From positions 1 through 64,000 of the forward strand of contig CACYRK010000001.1 in NCBI GenBank assembly GCA_902776835.1: a stretch of DNA of 64,000 nt, given 5' to 3'. Of the stretch, positions 9,606-17,686 are shown piece after piece. The translations under genes were made by a program, and so were the position numbers. This DNA is from an uncultured Bacteroidales bacterium (GTDB lineage: Bacteria; Bacteroidota; Bacteroidia; Bacteroidales; Muribaculaceae). Numbering within the stretch: the first letter of the stretch is position 1; each line of letters begins with the position of its first letter. Below the pieces are notes generated by a model. That model was not told the DNA's origin and ran no database searches. It saw only the letters and a program-made list of their open reading frames with translations.

Positions 9606-9838
9606 TGGGCACCTCCTTTCTTATTCTGCATCTCCAGGAACGACACGATGGCCTCGCTCACGGTGTTGAGGTCGGCGATGTCGTCGAGCCACAGGCTGGT
9701 GGTGGTGATGGATGTCTTGCGGTGCTGCACCGTGATTTCAACGCCCGTGGGCGCGTCCACCTCCGGCTCGAAGTGGCGGGTGATGATGATGCGCACGTTG
9801 TCGCGTTCAAACGTCGTGGCCAGTTGCTTCTGTTTCAT
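9602..9838 (-). CDS. Small phage protein, unknown
   Basis: Seventy-eight residues, probably a compact beta-rich fold (VRIIITRHFEPEV, VEITVQHRK). The C-terminus KKGGAQ doubles as the ribosome-binding site of the next gene. The start overlaps the upstream stop as ATGA, indicating translational coupling. Function unknown. Confidence 0.65.
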   Translation of the reverse strand: MKQKQLATTFERDNVRIIITRHFEPEVDAPTGVEITVQHRKTSITTTSLWLDDIADLNTVSEAIVSFLEMQNKKGGAQ

Positions 9839-10251
9839 AACGCGTCACCTCCTTTCTCGGGCTGTGCATCGGCCTGCAGGCTATCCTCTTTAATCGGGTC
9901 ATGTGCCAGGCAGAAATCGTGCTTCACGTCGATGAGTGTCATGATGACCCAATAACTGTCGCTGAAGCTGCCGTCACGGCGTGCCGGCTTGACCGAGATT
10001 TTTGACATCATTCCGCCATACAGCTTGTGGCGCGAGTGCTCAACCAGCAAAGGCATGGTTCTTGGGAACTTTTTGTCAAGGGTTTCGCACAGTTTCTGAA
10101 CTTTCAAGAACAGAACCTTGCCGGGCAGGTTTCCTTTGTCCGACACGATGGAGTGCTCGTAACTCTTGACCAAGGCGATGAGGTCTTCGGCTTTTTTAGC
10201 GTGGTATGCGATAGAAAACACACCAACGTCGCTCACGAACTGGCGCTTCAT
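9835..10251 (-). CDS. Phage protein, unknown
   Basis: A 138-residue soluble protein without a recognised domain. It ends in PEKGGDAL, whose KGG codons carry AAAGGAGG for the following gene. Stops and starts overlap by 4 nt on both sides. Its place between the tail-completion genes and the tape measure would suit a tail protein or chaperone; that is inference only. Confidence 0.65.
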   Translation of the reverse strand: MKRQFVSDVGVFSIAYHAKKAEDLIALVKSYEHSIVSDKGNLPGKVLFLKVQKLCETLDKKFPRTMPLLVEHSRHKLYGGMMSKISVKPARRDGSFSDSYWVIMTLIDVKHDFCLAHDPIKEDSLQADAQPEKGGDAL

Positions 10252-10433
10252 AACTCACCTCCTTTCTCTGAGTCAAAAATTAACACCCATTCCCCATTTA
10301 AACCCTTAGAATAAAGTTTTACGGGTACTTTTTCGGCACGAGCTTCCGCTTCTTCAATCGCATAGTTGCGCGATTGAAACCCCATGGTTACATCCATACC
10401 AGGAGTTACCATTCTATATTTTTCCCATTTCAT
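10248..10433 (-). CDS. Small phage protein, unknown
   Basis: Sixty-one residues ending SEKGGEL; the KGG codons form the Shine-Dalgarno sequence of the next gene. The start overlaps the preceding gene by 4 nt. The short beta-strand content (VPVKLYSKGLNGEWVLIF) suggests a small domain of unknown role. Confidence 0.6.
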   Translation of the reverse strand: MKWEKYRMVTPGMDVTMGFQSRNYAIEEAEARAEKVPVKLYSKGLNGEWVLIFDSEKGGEL

Positions 10434-10690
10434 AGATCGGCACCTCCTTTCTGGATGTCGAGGGTGAGCATGGCGGCGAGTTGCGTGGCCCAGGCGAGTG
10501 TGAGGATGGCCATCAGCACGGGGTGTTTGCCGGTGAGTTGGAAGTCGAGGATGGCGGCCAGGGCCACCACGCCCAGCATGATGCTCAGACGCATCGAGGT
10601 TAAAAACTCTGCCGCTTTCGTGGCAAGCGGCTTGGCCAGGTCTGCGAGTCGCGGCATGGCGGCTCTCGGGGTCAATGAAACTGTTTTCAT
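10430..10690 (-). CDS. Small two-helix membrane protein, unknown
   Basis: Eighty-six residues with two hydrophobic stretches (about 36-52 and 59-78), ending IQKGGADL. It is the first gene of the coupled string 10690-9351, preceded by a large inverted repeat (10695-10751) but no clear TAnnTTTG element. It could be a holin-like or exclusion protein, but nothing proves that. Confidence 0.55.
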   Translation of the reverse strand: MKTVSLTPRAAMPRLADLAKPLATKAAEFLTSMRLSIMLGVVALAAILDFQLTGKHPVLMAILTLAWATQLAAMLTLDIQKGGADL

Positions 10691-10694
10691 TGTT

Positions 10695-10751
10695 ACGATG
10701 TTTAGCGTTATGGCAGAAAAACGGCTGCCGTTATCCCGTCGCTAAACATCG
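10695..10751. repeat. Large inverted repeat with nested hairpin
   Basis: Arms ACGATGTTTAGCG and CGCTAAACATCGT pair over 13 bp around an inner GGCAG/CTGCC hairpin. The right arm overlaps a dispersed phage motif (CCCGTCGCTAAAC), also at 36481-36501 and, diverged, at 35981-36003. It sits just before the 10690 gene and could be an RNA leader or operator. Confidence 0.6.
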
Positions 10752-10928
10752 TGAATCTACCCCGAAGAGCATATATCACTGGATAAGGCAGCCGTATGGA
10801 TTAGGCTGGTTTGGGCTATAAAAAAAAGCCCACCGCGATGTAGTGTGAGCAATATCCGCTGCTCGACGGGTGGAATCAATCCACGATGTTTAGCGACTGC
10901 AAAACTACAACAAAGTTTTGGAACCGCC

Positions 10929-10953
10929 AAAAAAAATCCGCATTTTTGCGGAT
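10929..10953 (-). terminator. Terminator 2 after the protease cassette
   Basis: Minus-strand stem ATCCGCA / TGCGGAT with a four-base loop, followed by eight T residues. Confidence 0.75.
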
Positions 10954-10970
10954 TTATGTTGTAGAACATA

Positions 10971-10993
10971 AAAATGCCGCTCGTGAGGCGGCC
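10971..10993 (-). terminator. Terminator 1 after the protease cassette
   Basis: Minus-strand stem GCCGC / GCGGC followed by a short T-run, about 45 bp past the stop of the 11036-11929 gene. Confidence 0.55.
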
Positions 10994-11035
10994 TGTGATG
11001 GGGAACACTGTTTTTTTTTAGATGGGAGTCAGGTG

Positions 11036-11929
11036 TTATGTTGGTTGTTTCGCTAATAACGCCCTTTGTAGATAGCACTTGCCTTCTTGATTCTCCACAA
11101 TCTTTGAAACGTCTAACATATCAATAAGTATCATATAACAATGATGTAGACTCAACACACTGTCTTGCAGATTCTGGTTCGCTTCCAAGTCCACGATATT
11201 GAGACCTGCTTGTCTGCAGTCTTCTTTAGATATATGACGAGCGTGCGAATAGCTATTCTTGTGATCGAGGAACGTACTTTTGATAACATTTATATCTATA
11301 TTTGGATTGACTTCTTGAATCCACTTTGTGGCTAAAGTCTCAGACCAAGTTAAAGTATCTTCACAAGCTGTCAAGAAAGTTGGGTTTAGTTTTCCATAAA
11401 TTTTTTGCCATAAACCCAAGGATGCTGGGTTACTTTTGACTTCGCTCACAGCTCTTCTAAACTCATCAATAACAGTTTGACACGCCACCCCATTCAGCTG
11501 CGGGTCAATCGGTCCCAAGGAGGATTGATGGCCCATAATGATTTCTTTACAAGACATAGCTATCATTGTCCCGGCAGACATCGAAATTTGAGGTACGATT
11601 GCACGAATATCATTATTGAACATCTTCTTAAGATATGCAACAATACTCTCAGTAGCTGCAATTTCACCGCCTGGTGTATGAAGAATCAAGTCTAGCCCTT
11701 TTGTGCGATCCAACTGGTGAATCGCATTCATGAAAGCATTCTTATCGTTGTCGTTTATATCTACATTAGGTGCTCCAGGATGTTTGAGCCAACCTGAATA
11801 ATATGTTATCACATTCCTGCCTGTAATTGTCGAAATGCATTCTAAATAATTATGACGCAATTCGGTCAATTTGGCAAGCGGCTGAGTGTGCGTGTTCACT
11901 TGCTCAAAAATATCACTCCATCCAGGCAT
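11036..11929 (-). CDS. ClpP/SppA-fold serine protease, SDH_sah-like
   Basis: A 297-residue protein resembling the serine dehydrogenase proteinase family of the ClpP/crotonase fold. The oxyanion-forming LILHTPGGEI (about 80-89), the likely nucleophile serine in QISMSAGTMIAMS (about 113-125) and SSLGPIDPQ are typical. No signal peptide is seen, so it probably acts in the cytoplasm. It is the last gene of a five-gene AT-rich cassette, starts inside the stop of the preceding gene (TAATG), and is followed by two terminators. Possible roles include processing of a partner protein or host defence; substrates are unknown. Confidence 0.8.
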   Translation of the reverse strand: MPGWSDIFEQVNTHTQPLAKLTELRHNYLECISTITGRNVITYYSGWLKHPGAPNVDINDNDKNAFMNAIHQLDRTKGLDLILHTPGGEIAATESIVAYLKKMFNNDIRAIVPQISMSAGTMIAMSCKEIIMGHQSSLGPIDPQLNGVACQTVIDEFRRAVSEVKSNPASLGLWQKIYGKLNPTFLTACEDTLTWSETLATKWIQEVNPNIDINVIKSTFLDHKNSYSHARHISKEDCRQAGLNIVDLEANQNLQDSVLSLHHCYMILIDMLDVSKIVENQEGKCYLQRALLAKQPT

Positions 11930-12144
11930 TATTGTACTATTGAAATTTGTTGAACATTAGAATATGCATGAGTCTCATACTTAGAATGGTCATACAGAGA
12001 GAAAATCTCAAAAGGTCGCATCAAATCGCTTCCCGATATTGCCTCCTTATCACTATCACCCATAAATTGCGCGAATTGCTCGCTCAACGGCAATTCATCA
12101 TCTTTCACAATAGGGTCAACAGCATTTTGATTGGAAATTTCCAT
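11929..12144 (-). CDS. Small cassette protein, unknown
   Basis: Seventy-one acidic residues without a recognised domain, overlapping the start of the protease gene by one base. The tight coupling suggests a partner, inhibitor or substrate of the protease, but that is inference. Confidence 0.55.
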   Translation of the reverse strand: MEISNQNAVDPIVKDDELPLSEQFAQFMGDSDKEAISGSDLMRPFEIFSLYDHSKYETHAYSNVQQISIVQ

Positions 12145-12157
12145 AGTTGTCCATTTT

Positions 12158-12562
12158 TTAGTTATTTGGCTTATGTAATCTTACAAACAGATTAGTCTCT
12201 TTTTTGAGTGAATCTATTTCCATAGTCACGATATACCGACCATCTTCTTTGATAGGAAGACCGTTAAACCTCATAACAAGATTCAAATCAGAGAAATCAG
12301 GAGTTTTATCCGTGTTGATTTTATGTTCAAAAGGTGGGAGCAAATACAAATCAGAATCAAATTTCTTGATATAAAACTTGACTGTATGCTCACTCTGAAC
12401 TTTCTTTTGTTCTTGGTCAAGTGTTATCTTTGCTGCTATCGCAAACTCCGGGTAAACGGTCGGCAGTGTTGTCACATTAATTGTGTTGAACGTGCCGACT
12501 ATTATCATTCGCCCTGCATATTCCTGTGCCGAGTCGCACAATGTGAAAATATCAAAATTCAT
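12158..12562 (-). CDS. DUF6941-like cassette protein
   Basis: A 134-residue beta-rich protein. The opening FDIFTLCDSAQEYAGRMII and the later strands resemble the DUF6941 family as I remember it; I could not check this. It overlaps the upstream gene by 4 nt. Function unknown. The cassette has its own promoter and terminators, so it is an independent transcription unit within the late region. Confidence 0.6.
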   Translation of the reverse strand: MNFDIFTLCDSAQEYAGRMIIVGTFNTINVTTLPTVYPEFAIAAKITLDQEQKKVQSEHTVKFYIKKFDSDLYLLPPFEHKINTDKTPDFSDLNLVMRFNGLPIKEDGRYIVTMEIDSLKKETNLFVRLHKPNN

Positions 12563-12999
12563 GTCTCTGCTGTTAAGTAGTTATTACTCGAGGTTTGCTC
12601 AATCGCTTTCCTCAAATTTTCAAGGACATATTTTATCTTACCAATTGTTCGTCGATTAGTGGATGCAAGATTTGCTCCGTGCCTGCCTGTTTGGCCTTCT
12701 TTCACCGTAAATGACAGAACACTGGGGCGTACACCCTCAACGAACACCAAAATAGATTTAGCCTCAAGCATATCTCCTACTTCGCCATGAACATTCAGAG
12801 ATTCTCTCAAGGCTTTCTCATTATCATCCAAAGATAATGATTCAAGGACTTCAACCTCACAATTACGGTCTAAATCACAGATGACCATAGTCTTGTTTGT
12901 GATTGGGTCTTTTGATAAGCGCTTGAACTCATATCTTCGGGTCATAATTCGGCATTTCTTGCCTTCAACCATCGCACCTTCTGCAATATACTTCGCCAT
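12559..12999 (-). CDS. Cassette protein, unknown
   Basis: A 146-residue protein, mostly beta in the first half with a C-terminal helix (IGKIKYVLENLRKAIEQ). The stretch EGQTGRHGANLASTNRRTI looks like a nucleic-acid or nucleotide-binding loop, but no family was recognised. It lies 3 bp after the preceding gene and overlaps the next by 4 nt. Confidence 0.6.
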   Translation of the reverse strand: MAKYIAEGAMVEGKKCRIMTRRYEFKRLSKDPITNKTMVICDLDRNCEVEVLESLSLDDNEKALRESLNVHGEVGDMLEAKSILVFVEGVRPSVLSFTVKEGQTGRHGANLASTNRRTIGKIKYVLENLRKAIEQTSSNNYLTAET

Positions 13000-13002
13000 A
13001 AG

Positions 13003-13443
13003 TCAACAATTCAAGCTTTTTCTTATAGAACCGTAACTAAACGAGAATAATGCAGCCATATCATCAACATCCTTGATGTCCTTAATCTCCTGAACTAAGA
13101 ATAGAGCCAATCTGATGTCGTTTAAATCTGCTTCGCAATCTTGAGACACAACATAGTCGTCCTCATTGTTCTCGATGGTCTTGTCAAATTCGTCATCCGA
13201 AATTTTGTTGTCCAAGAGCATGCTATACAACTGGAAGTAATTGCGCTCACGAGTCCTGTTGTTAACCGCACGAATCAATAAATCTTTAACTCTATCGATG
13301 GGCGAATCTTGAAGTGTAAAGAAACTATTTTTGGCCACACCTGAAAATGCCGTCACCTTACCATCTGACGCCATCACCATTTCCATGTCATCGCTATGAA
13401 ATTGAAATGACAGTACGATATTTCCGGGATTCATAGGTTCCAT
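13003..13443 (-). CDS. First gene of the five-gene cassette, unknown
   Basis: A 146-residue protein with an N-terminal beta part and a helical acidic middle (ISDDEFDKTIENNEDDYVV). No recognised domain. It follows a TACCTTTG promoter with a 5' leader of roughly 60 nt. Met4 is an alternative start. Confidence 0.6.
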   Translation of the reverse strand: MEPMNPGNIVLSFQFHSDDMEMVMASDGKVTAFSGVAKNSFFTLQDSPIDRVKDLLIRAVNNRTRERNYFQLYSMLLDNKISDDEFDKTIENNEDDYVVSQDCEADLNDIRLALFLVQEIKDIKDVDDMAALFSFSYGSIRKSLNC

Positions 13444-13512
13444 GTTCTGTATCGTTTTATTTTACAACAATTAATGTTGCGACTTTCCACCATTGGTGTA
13501 GATTTCGCCATG

Positions 13513-13520
13513 CAAAGGTA
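13513..13520 (-). promoter_or_regulatory. -7 element TACCTTTG for the cassette
   Basis: Exact TAnnTTTG match 70 bp before the first cassette gene, in the gap separating it from the tail-completion genes. Confidence 0.6.
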
Positions 13521-13601
13521 AATAAAAATATGATACGTTGTATCTTCAAATCTTGTATTTTTGCATTTGTTAGCGTAATTCTATCTTTTTGGGTGTAGGT
13601 T

Positions 13602-14054
13602 TCACTTCGGGTGGGTGCGGTAGTAGTTGCTGTTCTGGCGCATTTTCTTGTCGTCGAGGGCGTCAGCGACCAGCCCCACGAACTCCCTGCCGAGTGACTC
13701 GGCCATGAACTCCTTGATGTTCATGAACGAGGCGTAGAACTTGCGCGACATCCACGGGCGGCGCTCGCGCACCTTTGCCCTGCCGATGTCGCCGGGATTG
13801 CCGCGGGCCACCTCTCGCCCTGTGCCGTAGTTCTGCCACAAGCCGTACTCGAGGAACGACTGGGAGAGCGTAATGGTGGTGATGCGTTCATCCTTGTCGC
13901 ATAGGATGCCCACCGGCGAGTTGAGCAGCGCACCCGTGTCAATCACATCGAGCAGCAGGATCTGCTCTTTCCAGATCTTCACCATGGTGTCGTTGAACGC
14001 CATGACATACTTTTCACGCTCTCTCAGCGCTTGTTGCTCGGTCAACTCAGCCAT
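13602..14054 (-). CDS. Tail-completion protein candidate (HK97 gp10-like)
   Basis: About 150 residues from the ATG at 14054, overlapping the upstream gene by 13 nt. The pattern DTGALLNSP followed by FLEYGLWQNYGTGRE is reminiscent of HK97 gp10-type neck proteins, where an aspartate-glycine-leucine segment precedes a short YGTG strand. Gene order (portal, connector, then this) agrees. Remote similarity only. Confidence 0.55.
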   Translation of the reverse strand: MAELTEQQALREREKYVMAFNDTMVKIWKEQILLLDVIDTGALLNSPVGILCDKDERITTITLSQSFLEYGLWQNYGTGREVARGNPGDIGRAKVRERRPWMSRKFYASFMNIKEFMAESLGREFVGLVADALDDKKMRQNSNYYRTHPK

Positions 14055-14545
14055 TCCTCGGGTCGATAGACAAGGTTGGTATAAACGTCGAAACCAATCT
14101 GAAAGTAGGCGCACGCAGTCCCCATGGCAAAGTATTGCTCAATCTCGGTGAACTGCACCCGCGGGTCGAAGTAGAGCACACCCTGCTCCAGCCTTGTGCG
14201 CTCCTTGAACAGCACGCTCATCATCTGGCGGAACAGTTCGCGCATCTCATCCATGCACCGCTGCCGCGCCTTCATGTCGCCCAGGGGGTGCCGCTTCATC
14301 AGGAACACCGTCTTCACGCGTCGCGTGTGCGGTGTGTTGTTCAACTCGGTGTAGCCGGGGCTGAGGTCGCTCACGCACACCGCGGCCGTGACCGTCTGCG
14401 CCGTGGCGATATAGTCCTCCAGCCCCTGCAGGCCGCTCACACGGGCAAAGCGGTAGCCCTGCGCCTGCGCCAGCACGTTGCGCGACACCAGGTCCTCGAA
14501 ATACGTCGTCGCGTCCCAGTTATAGTTTTTGTCAAGATTTGCCAT
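14042..14545 (-). CDS. Phage neck or tail-terminator-like protein
   Basis: About 167 residues from the ATG at 14545, chosen because an earlier start lies well inside the upstream gene. Mixed alpha/beta with a helical centre (RCMDEMRELFRQMMSVLF). Its place in the connector cluster suggests a head-tail joining or tail-terminator role. No motif proves it. Confidence 0.5.
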   Translation of the reverse strand: MANLDKNYNWDATTYFEDLVSRNVLAQAQGYRFARVSGLQGLEDYIATAQTVTAAVCVSDLSPGYTELNNTPHTRRVKTVFLMKRHPLGDMKARQRCMDEMRELFRQMMSVLFKERTRLEQGVLYFDPRVQFTEIEQYFAMGTACAYFQIGFDVYTNLVYRPEEWLS

Positions 14546-15284
14546 ACTTGCGGTTGATTTCTTCATATTCACGGGCGAGCGCGTCCAGTTCGGTGAGCGC
14601 GCGCCATGTGTCCATGTTCAGGATGTCTCGCTCTTTGGTGATGTCTCCTTTGGTCAGGGCGCGGATCTGCGCGTTCATGCTGTCCTGCAACCGCCGGCTC
14701 AGCGACTGCGGCGAGCCGCCGCCCAGCAGGTCGCTGTCATCGTGGCTCGGTTGCAGGAAGTGGGGAAACTGCTTGGCGAAAAACGCCTTCAGCGACGTCC
14801 ACCAGTAGAACACGTTCATCTTCTCTGCCTGGTTGAGTTGCAGCCCATCGGTGTCATACAGGAACTCACCCATCTGCGTCAGCAGCGTGTGCTGCTGGCT
14901 GTGCAGATAGCCTTGATACAGGTTCTCGACGTACAGGTAACGCTCGAAGGCGACACCCTGCAAGGTGGCTTCCACGGCGGCATGGCCTTTGACTACGCCG
15001 ATGCGCACCGGCACGTCAGGCAACCGCTCGATGAAGTCCAGCGCGTGCAGCGCGTTGCACAGCACAGCGGCGGTGACGTATGCCTCCGTCTTGCCTCGAC
15101 GGATCAGATAGCCGTCGCCATAGCGGCATACCACTTTCAGTTTGCCCCACAGGAACATGCAGTAGGTTTTAATCTGCGCCGCACTCAGGTTGTCGGCGAG
15201 CAGGTTGTAGACATAGTAGAGTTGGTCATCGTCAAGCTCGCTCCACGATGTCGGCATTTTGATGTTGATAATTGTCGGTTTCAT
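14532..15284 (-). CDS. Phage structural-module protein, unknown
   Basis: About 250 residues starting MKPTIINIKMPTSW at 15284. Mostly helical. The gene overlaps the next by 14 nt. It may be a tail assembly or connector protein from position, but no family was recognised. Confidence 0.5.
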   Translation of the reverse strand: MKPTIINIKMPTSWSELDDDQLYYVYNLLADNLSAAQIKTYCMFLWGKLKVVCRYGDGYLIRRGKTEAYVTAAVLCNALHALDFIERLPDVPVRIGVVKGHAAVEATLQGVAFERYLYVENLYQGYLHSQQHTLLTQMGEFLYDTDGLQLNQAEKMNVFYWWTSLKAFFAKQFPHFLQPSHDDSDLLGGGSPQSLSRRLQDSMNAQIRALTKGDITKERDILNMDTWRALTELDALAREYEEINRKYGKS

Positions 15285-15297
15285 AGCGATATGTTGT

Positions 15298-16149
15298 TTA
15301 GAAAAAATAGCCTTTCGAGTTCTTCTCGTTGCGGAACACCGGCGGGTCAAACAGCCGCGCCGTGTCGCTCTCGGCCCATTCCGGGTATTCCTCCGGCTGC
15401 TGTCGCACGTAGTTCACGACGCTGTCCAGCATACGGCATCGGCGAGGCTCGCCCTTAAGTTCAGCAAACACGCAGTCGCGCAGCCGCAGGGCCAGAGCAG
15501 TGTCTTTACCTGGTGAACCAGGTGTAATAATCGCCTGCCGCAGCCGCTCCATCAGCGCCTCGCTCACCCACCGTTCGGCGATGGCGGTCTCGATGTTGCG
15601 GGCACGCTCGCGCAGTTCAATGAACGCCTCCCAGCGGTTGCCCGTCCATTCGGGGCCGTACACGCCCAGTTCCGCATCACGCGGCGACTGCAGCAGCGTT
15701 TGGCAGAACCAGTCGCGCTGCTTGGTTTGCTGCCAGTCCTCACGCTCGCTCAGGCTGTCGAGCAGATAGTCGATATTGAGGTCGCGTCCGGCTGTCATGC
15801 TCTCAATCAGCCGTTCCACACGTTCCTTACTCGCCGGAGCCACGTTCTGGTTGCTCACGATACCGAAGCCATTAGGCGTGAGCACCACGTCGAGGCTCGG
15901 GATGGCCTGCCGCATCGCCTCGCTCATGATGAGGATGGCGGTCTGTTGCCAAATGGTCGTGTCCGGATCTGCGGCTATAGCGTCCAGCACCGCGGCGCCG
16001 GTGAAGCGTTCACTCACCCATTGCTCGGCAATAACGAGCCACGGATGCACTTTGTCGTATAGCGGCGTCTCGCCCTCCACGCTGGTCACCACATTGGGCA
16101 GCAGGCGCAGCAGGGTGGCGTTGTCAGTTATTATTTTCATCGCTCTCAT
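15298..16149 (-). CDS. Head-tail connector protein, DUF6712-like
   Basis: About 283 residues directly after the portal gene (26-bp overlap; Met4 at 16140 is an equally good start). The opening LLRLLPNVVTSVEGETPLYD followed by PWLVIAEQWVSERF resembles the DUF6712 connector family of Bacteroides phages from memory. All-helical and consistent with an adaptor bound to the portal. Confidence 0.6.
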   Translation of the reverse strand: MRAMKIITDNATLLRLLPNVVTSVEGETPLYDKVHPWLVIAEQWVSERFTGAAVLDAIAADPDTTIWQQTAILIMSEAMRQAIPSLDVVLTPNGFGIVSNQNVAPASKERVERLIESMTAGRDLNIDYLLDSLSEREDWQQTKQRDWFCQTLLQSPRDAELGVYGPEWTGNRWEAFIELRERARNIETAIAERWVSEALMERLRQAIITPGSPGKDTALALRLRDCVFAELKGEPRRCRMLDSVVNYVRQQPEEYPEWAESDTARLFDPPVFRNEKNSKGYFF

Positions 16150-17455
16150 TTTTAGGGGTTACTTCTTTCGCGTCGCGGTTCTCGTCGAGGGTGGTCAACT
16201 GCATGAACGGCACGTCCACCGTCACGCCCTCCCAGCCGTTCTGCTTGATGATGATGCGGTGCACCATGAAAAGCAGGTCGTGATACGGCTTCTGCAGGGC
16301 TTGGGCTATGGTGTAGAGTTCGCGTTTGTCGCTGCCGCTGTTGTTGCTCTGGCTCTTTCCTGGCACGCTGCCCACGAGGTTGCTGTGCACCTGCATCGTG
16401 AAGCAGATCATGTTCACCGCCTCCTGAATGTCGCTTTCCCAGTCGCCGCCCTCTTTCGTTGAATCTATCTTGGTAATCAGCACCTCGTGGTTCTCTTTGC
16501 CGTCGGGCGTGACGCAAAAGTTGGCGAACCACGTCTTGCCTGAGTTCTCGGCACCCGTCAGGAAGTCCAGGATTTCTTGCTTTACCTCTACCACGCGCTG
16601 CTGCTTTTTCTTCGGGTCGGTGATGCCCTCCTGCTTGAATAGTCGGTCGAAGTATTTGTCCGAGATCTCCACCAGGTATTTCAGCGGGGCCGTGTTCTTG
16701 ATCTTCGCCTCCTTGGCGATGCCTATCAGTTGCTTGATGTTGTACCACTTTGAGCGCAGCACACTCGCCCAGTAAGGAATCGGGTAATAGGTGTGGTCCG
16801 CTGTCGGCATCCGCGTCACGATGGCGAATTTCGTTTCCTTGCCCGAGGCGATGCGCTCCTTCAGATCGCTCCATGGGCTGTGTTCGTTCAGCAGCGGAAT
16901 CACCTCTACGTCCTTGATGGTCGCCGGCTCATCGCGCCACAGGGCGTACAGCACATTCTCAATCACCCCGTGTTTGTTGGCAGGAGAGAAACGACAATAG
17001 CACGCCTCTTTGCGCAGCAGCCGGGCAATGTGCTTGCGGTCTTGGCTCAGGATAATCACGCTCACCGCGAAGCCCCAGTGTTTCAGGTCCTGCGATACGC
17101 CCAGGAAATAACTCGAGAGTGGATTGTCAAGCAGCCACTCGTCAACAGCAGCGGTCACCTTGCGGCTCGCGTTCTCGCAGTTGTAGCGCAGGCCGTTGCC
17201 GTAGCACATCTGCGCGTTCCACAACAGGCATGTGCTCATTGTTTCGTCGCGCTCTATTAACTCGAGGATGTTATAGGGCATCTTATTGTCAGCGCCCCAT
17301 GGCATAATCTTGTGCTTGCCTGCAATCGTCATCGGCAGGATGTTCTCGTGGTCGCGGAACACCGAGTTGCTGTCAACCATGAAGGCCGCACGCCCCGCCA
17401 CACCGGGAATATCCTCGATGCTGGGGGTCATTATTCGTTCAAAACTCTTGCTCAT
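16124..17455 (-). CDS. Portal protein
   Basis: A 443-residue portal protein, forming the dodecameric DNA channel at the head vertex. Supporting stretches are MPWGADNKMPYNILELIERD (about 52-71), the early QMCYGNGLRY, and the C-terminal QVHSNLVGSVPGKSQSNNSG followed by a helix, matching the crown/wing order of phage portals. It lies downstream of both terminase genes and overlaps the preceding small gene by 4 nt (ATGA). Confidence 0.85.
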   Translation of the reverse strand: MSKSFERIMTPSIEDIPGVAGRAAFMVDSNSVFRDHENILPMTIAGKHKIMPWGADNKMPYNILELIERDETMSTCLLWNAQMCYGNGLRYNCENASRKVTAAVDEWLLDNPLSSYFLGVSQDLKHWGFAVSVIILSQDRKHIARLLRKEACYCRFSPANKHGVIENVLYALWRDEPATIKDVEVIPLLNEHSPWSDLKERIASGKETKFAIVTRMPTADHTYYPIPYWASVLRSKWYNIKQLIGIAKEAKIKNTAPLKYLVEISDKYFDRLFKQEGITDPKKKQQRVVEVKQEILDFLTGAENSGKTWFANFCVTPDGKENHEVLITKIDSTKEGGDWESDIQEAVNMICFTMQVHSNLVGSVPGKSQSNNSGSDKRELYTIAQALQKPYHDLLFMVHRIIIKQNGWEGVTVDVPFMQLTTLDENRDAKEVTPKNESDENNN

Positions 17456-17685
17456 AAGTATATTGTCAAACCGTTAATCTCAAACATCAGCACGTCGCGT
17501 ATCGTGCGAATTTGGCGGCTCGTCAGCAGTTTCACCTGCCGCGTGCCGCTGCGGAAGTTGTATCGCAGCCCGACGCAGTTCTGCAGGTGCAGCACCCTTC
17601 CGTCCTTTGCCCACACTTTCAGGTCCACCGGGTCGCCGCTGTCAATCATCTTCCGCGCTGTGGTTATGTGTACCGCTTTTGCCAT
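17452..17685 (-). CDS. Small phage protein before the portal, unknown
   Basis: Seventy-seven residues, basic, with a beta-rich centre (VDLKVWAKDGRVLHL, then a C-terminal FEINGLTIYL). It is coupled to the portal by a 4-nt overlap. Possibly a portal-associated or head factor; unproven. Confidence 0.6.
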   Translation of the reverse strand: MAKAVHITTARKMIDSGDPVDLKVWAKDGRVLHLQNCVGLRYNFRSGTRQVKLLTSRQIRTIRDVLMFEINGLTIYL

Positions 17686-17686
17686 A

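Larger units (their letters stand above)
10691..11035. other. Structured noncoding gap with repeats and two terminators
   Basis: No credible gene. It holds the inverted repeat at 10695-10751, a further copy of the motif CGATGTTTAGCG near 10882-10893, an AT-looped GGGCT/AGCCC hairpin near 10815, and two terminators for the cargo cassette on its right. Confidence 0.6.

Noticed and set aside
10757..11008. 83-codon frame on the minus strand
   Set aside because: It runs through two rho-independent terminators and other hairpins.
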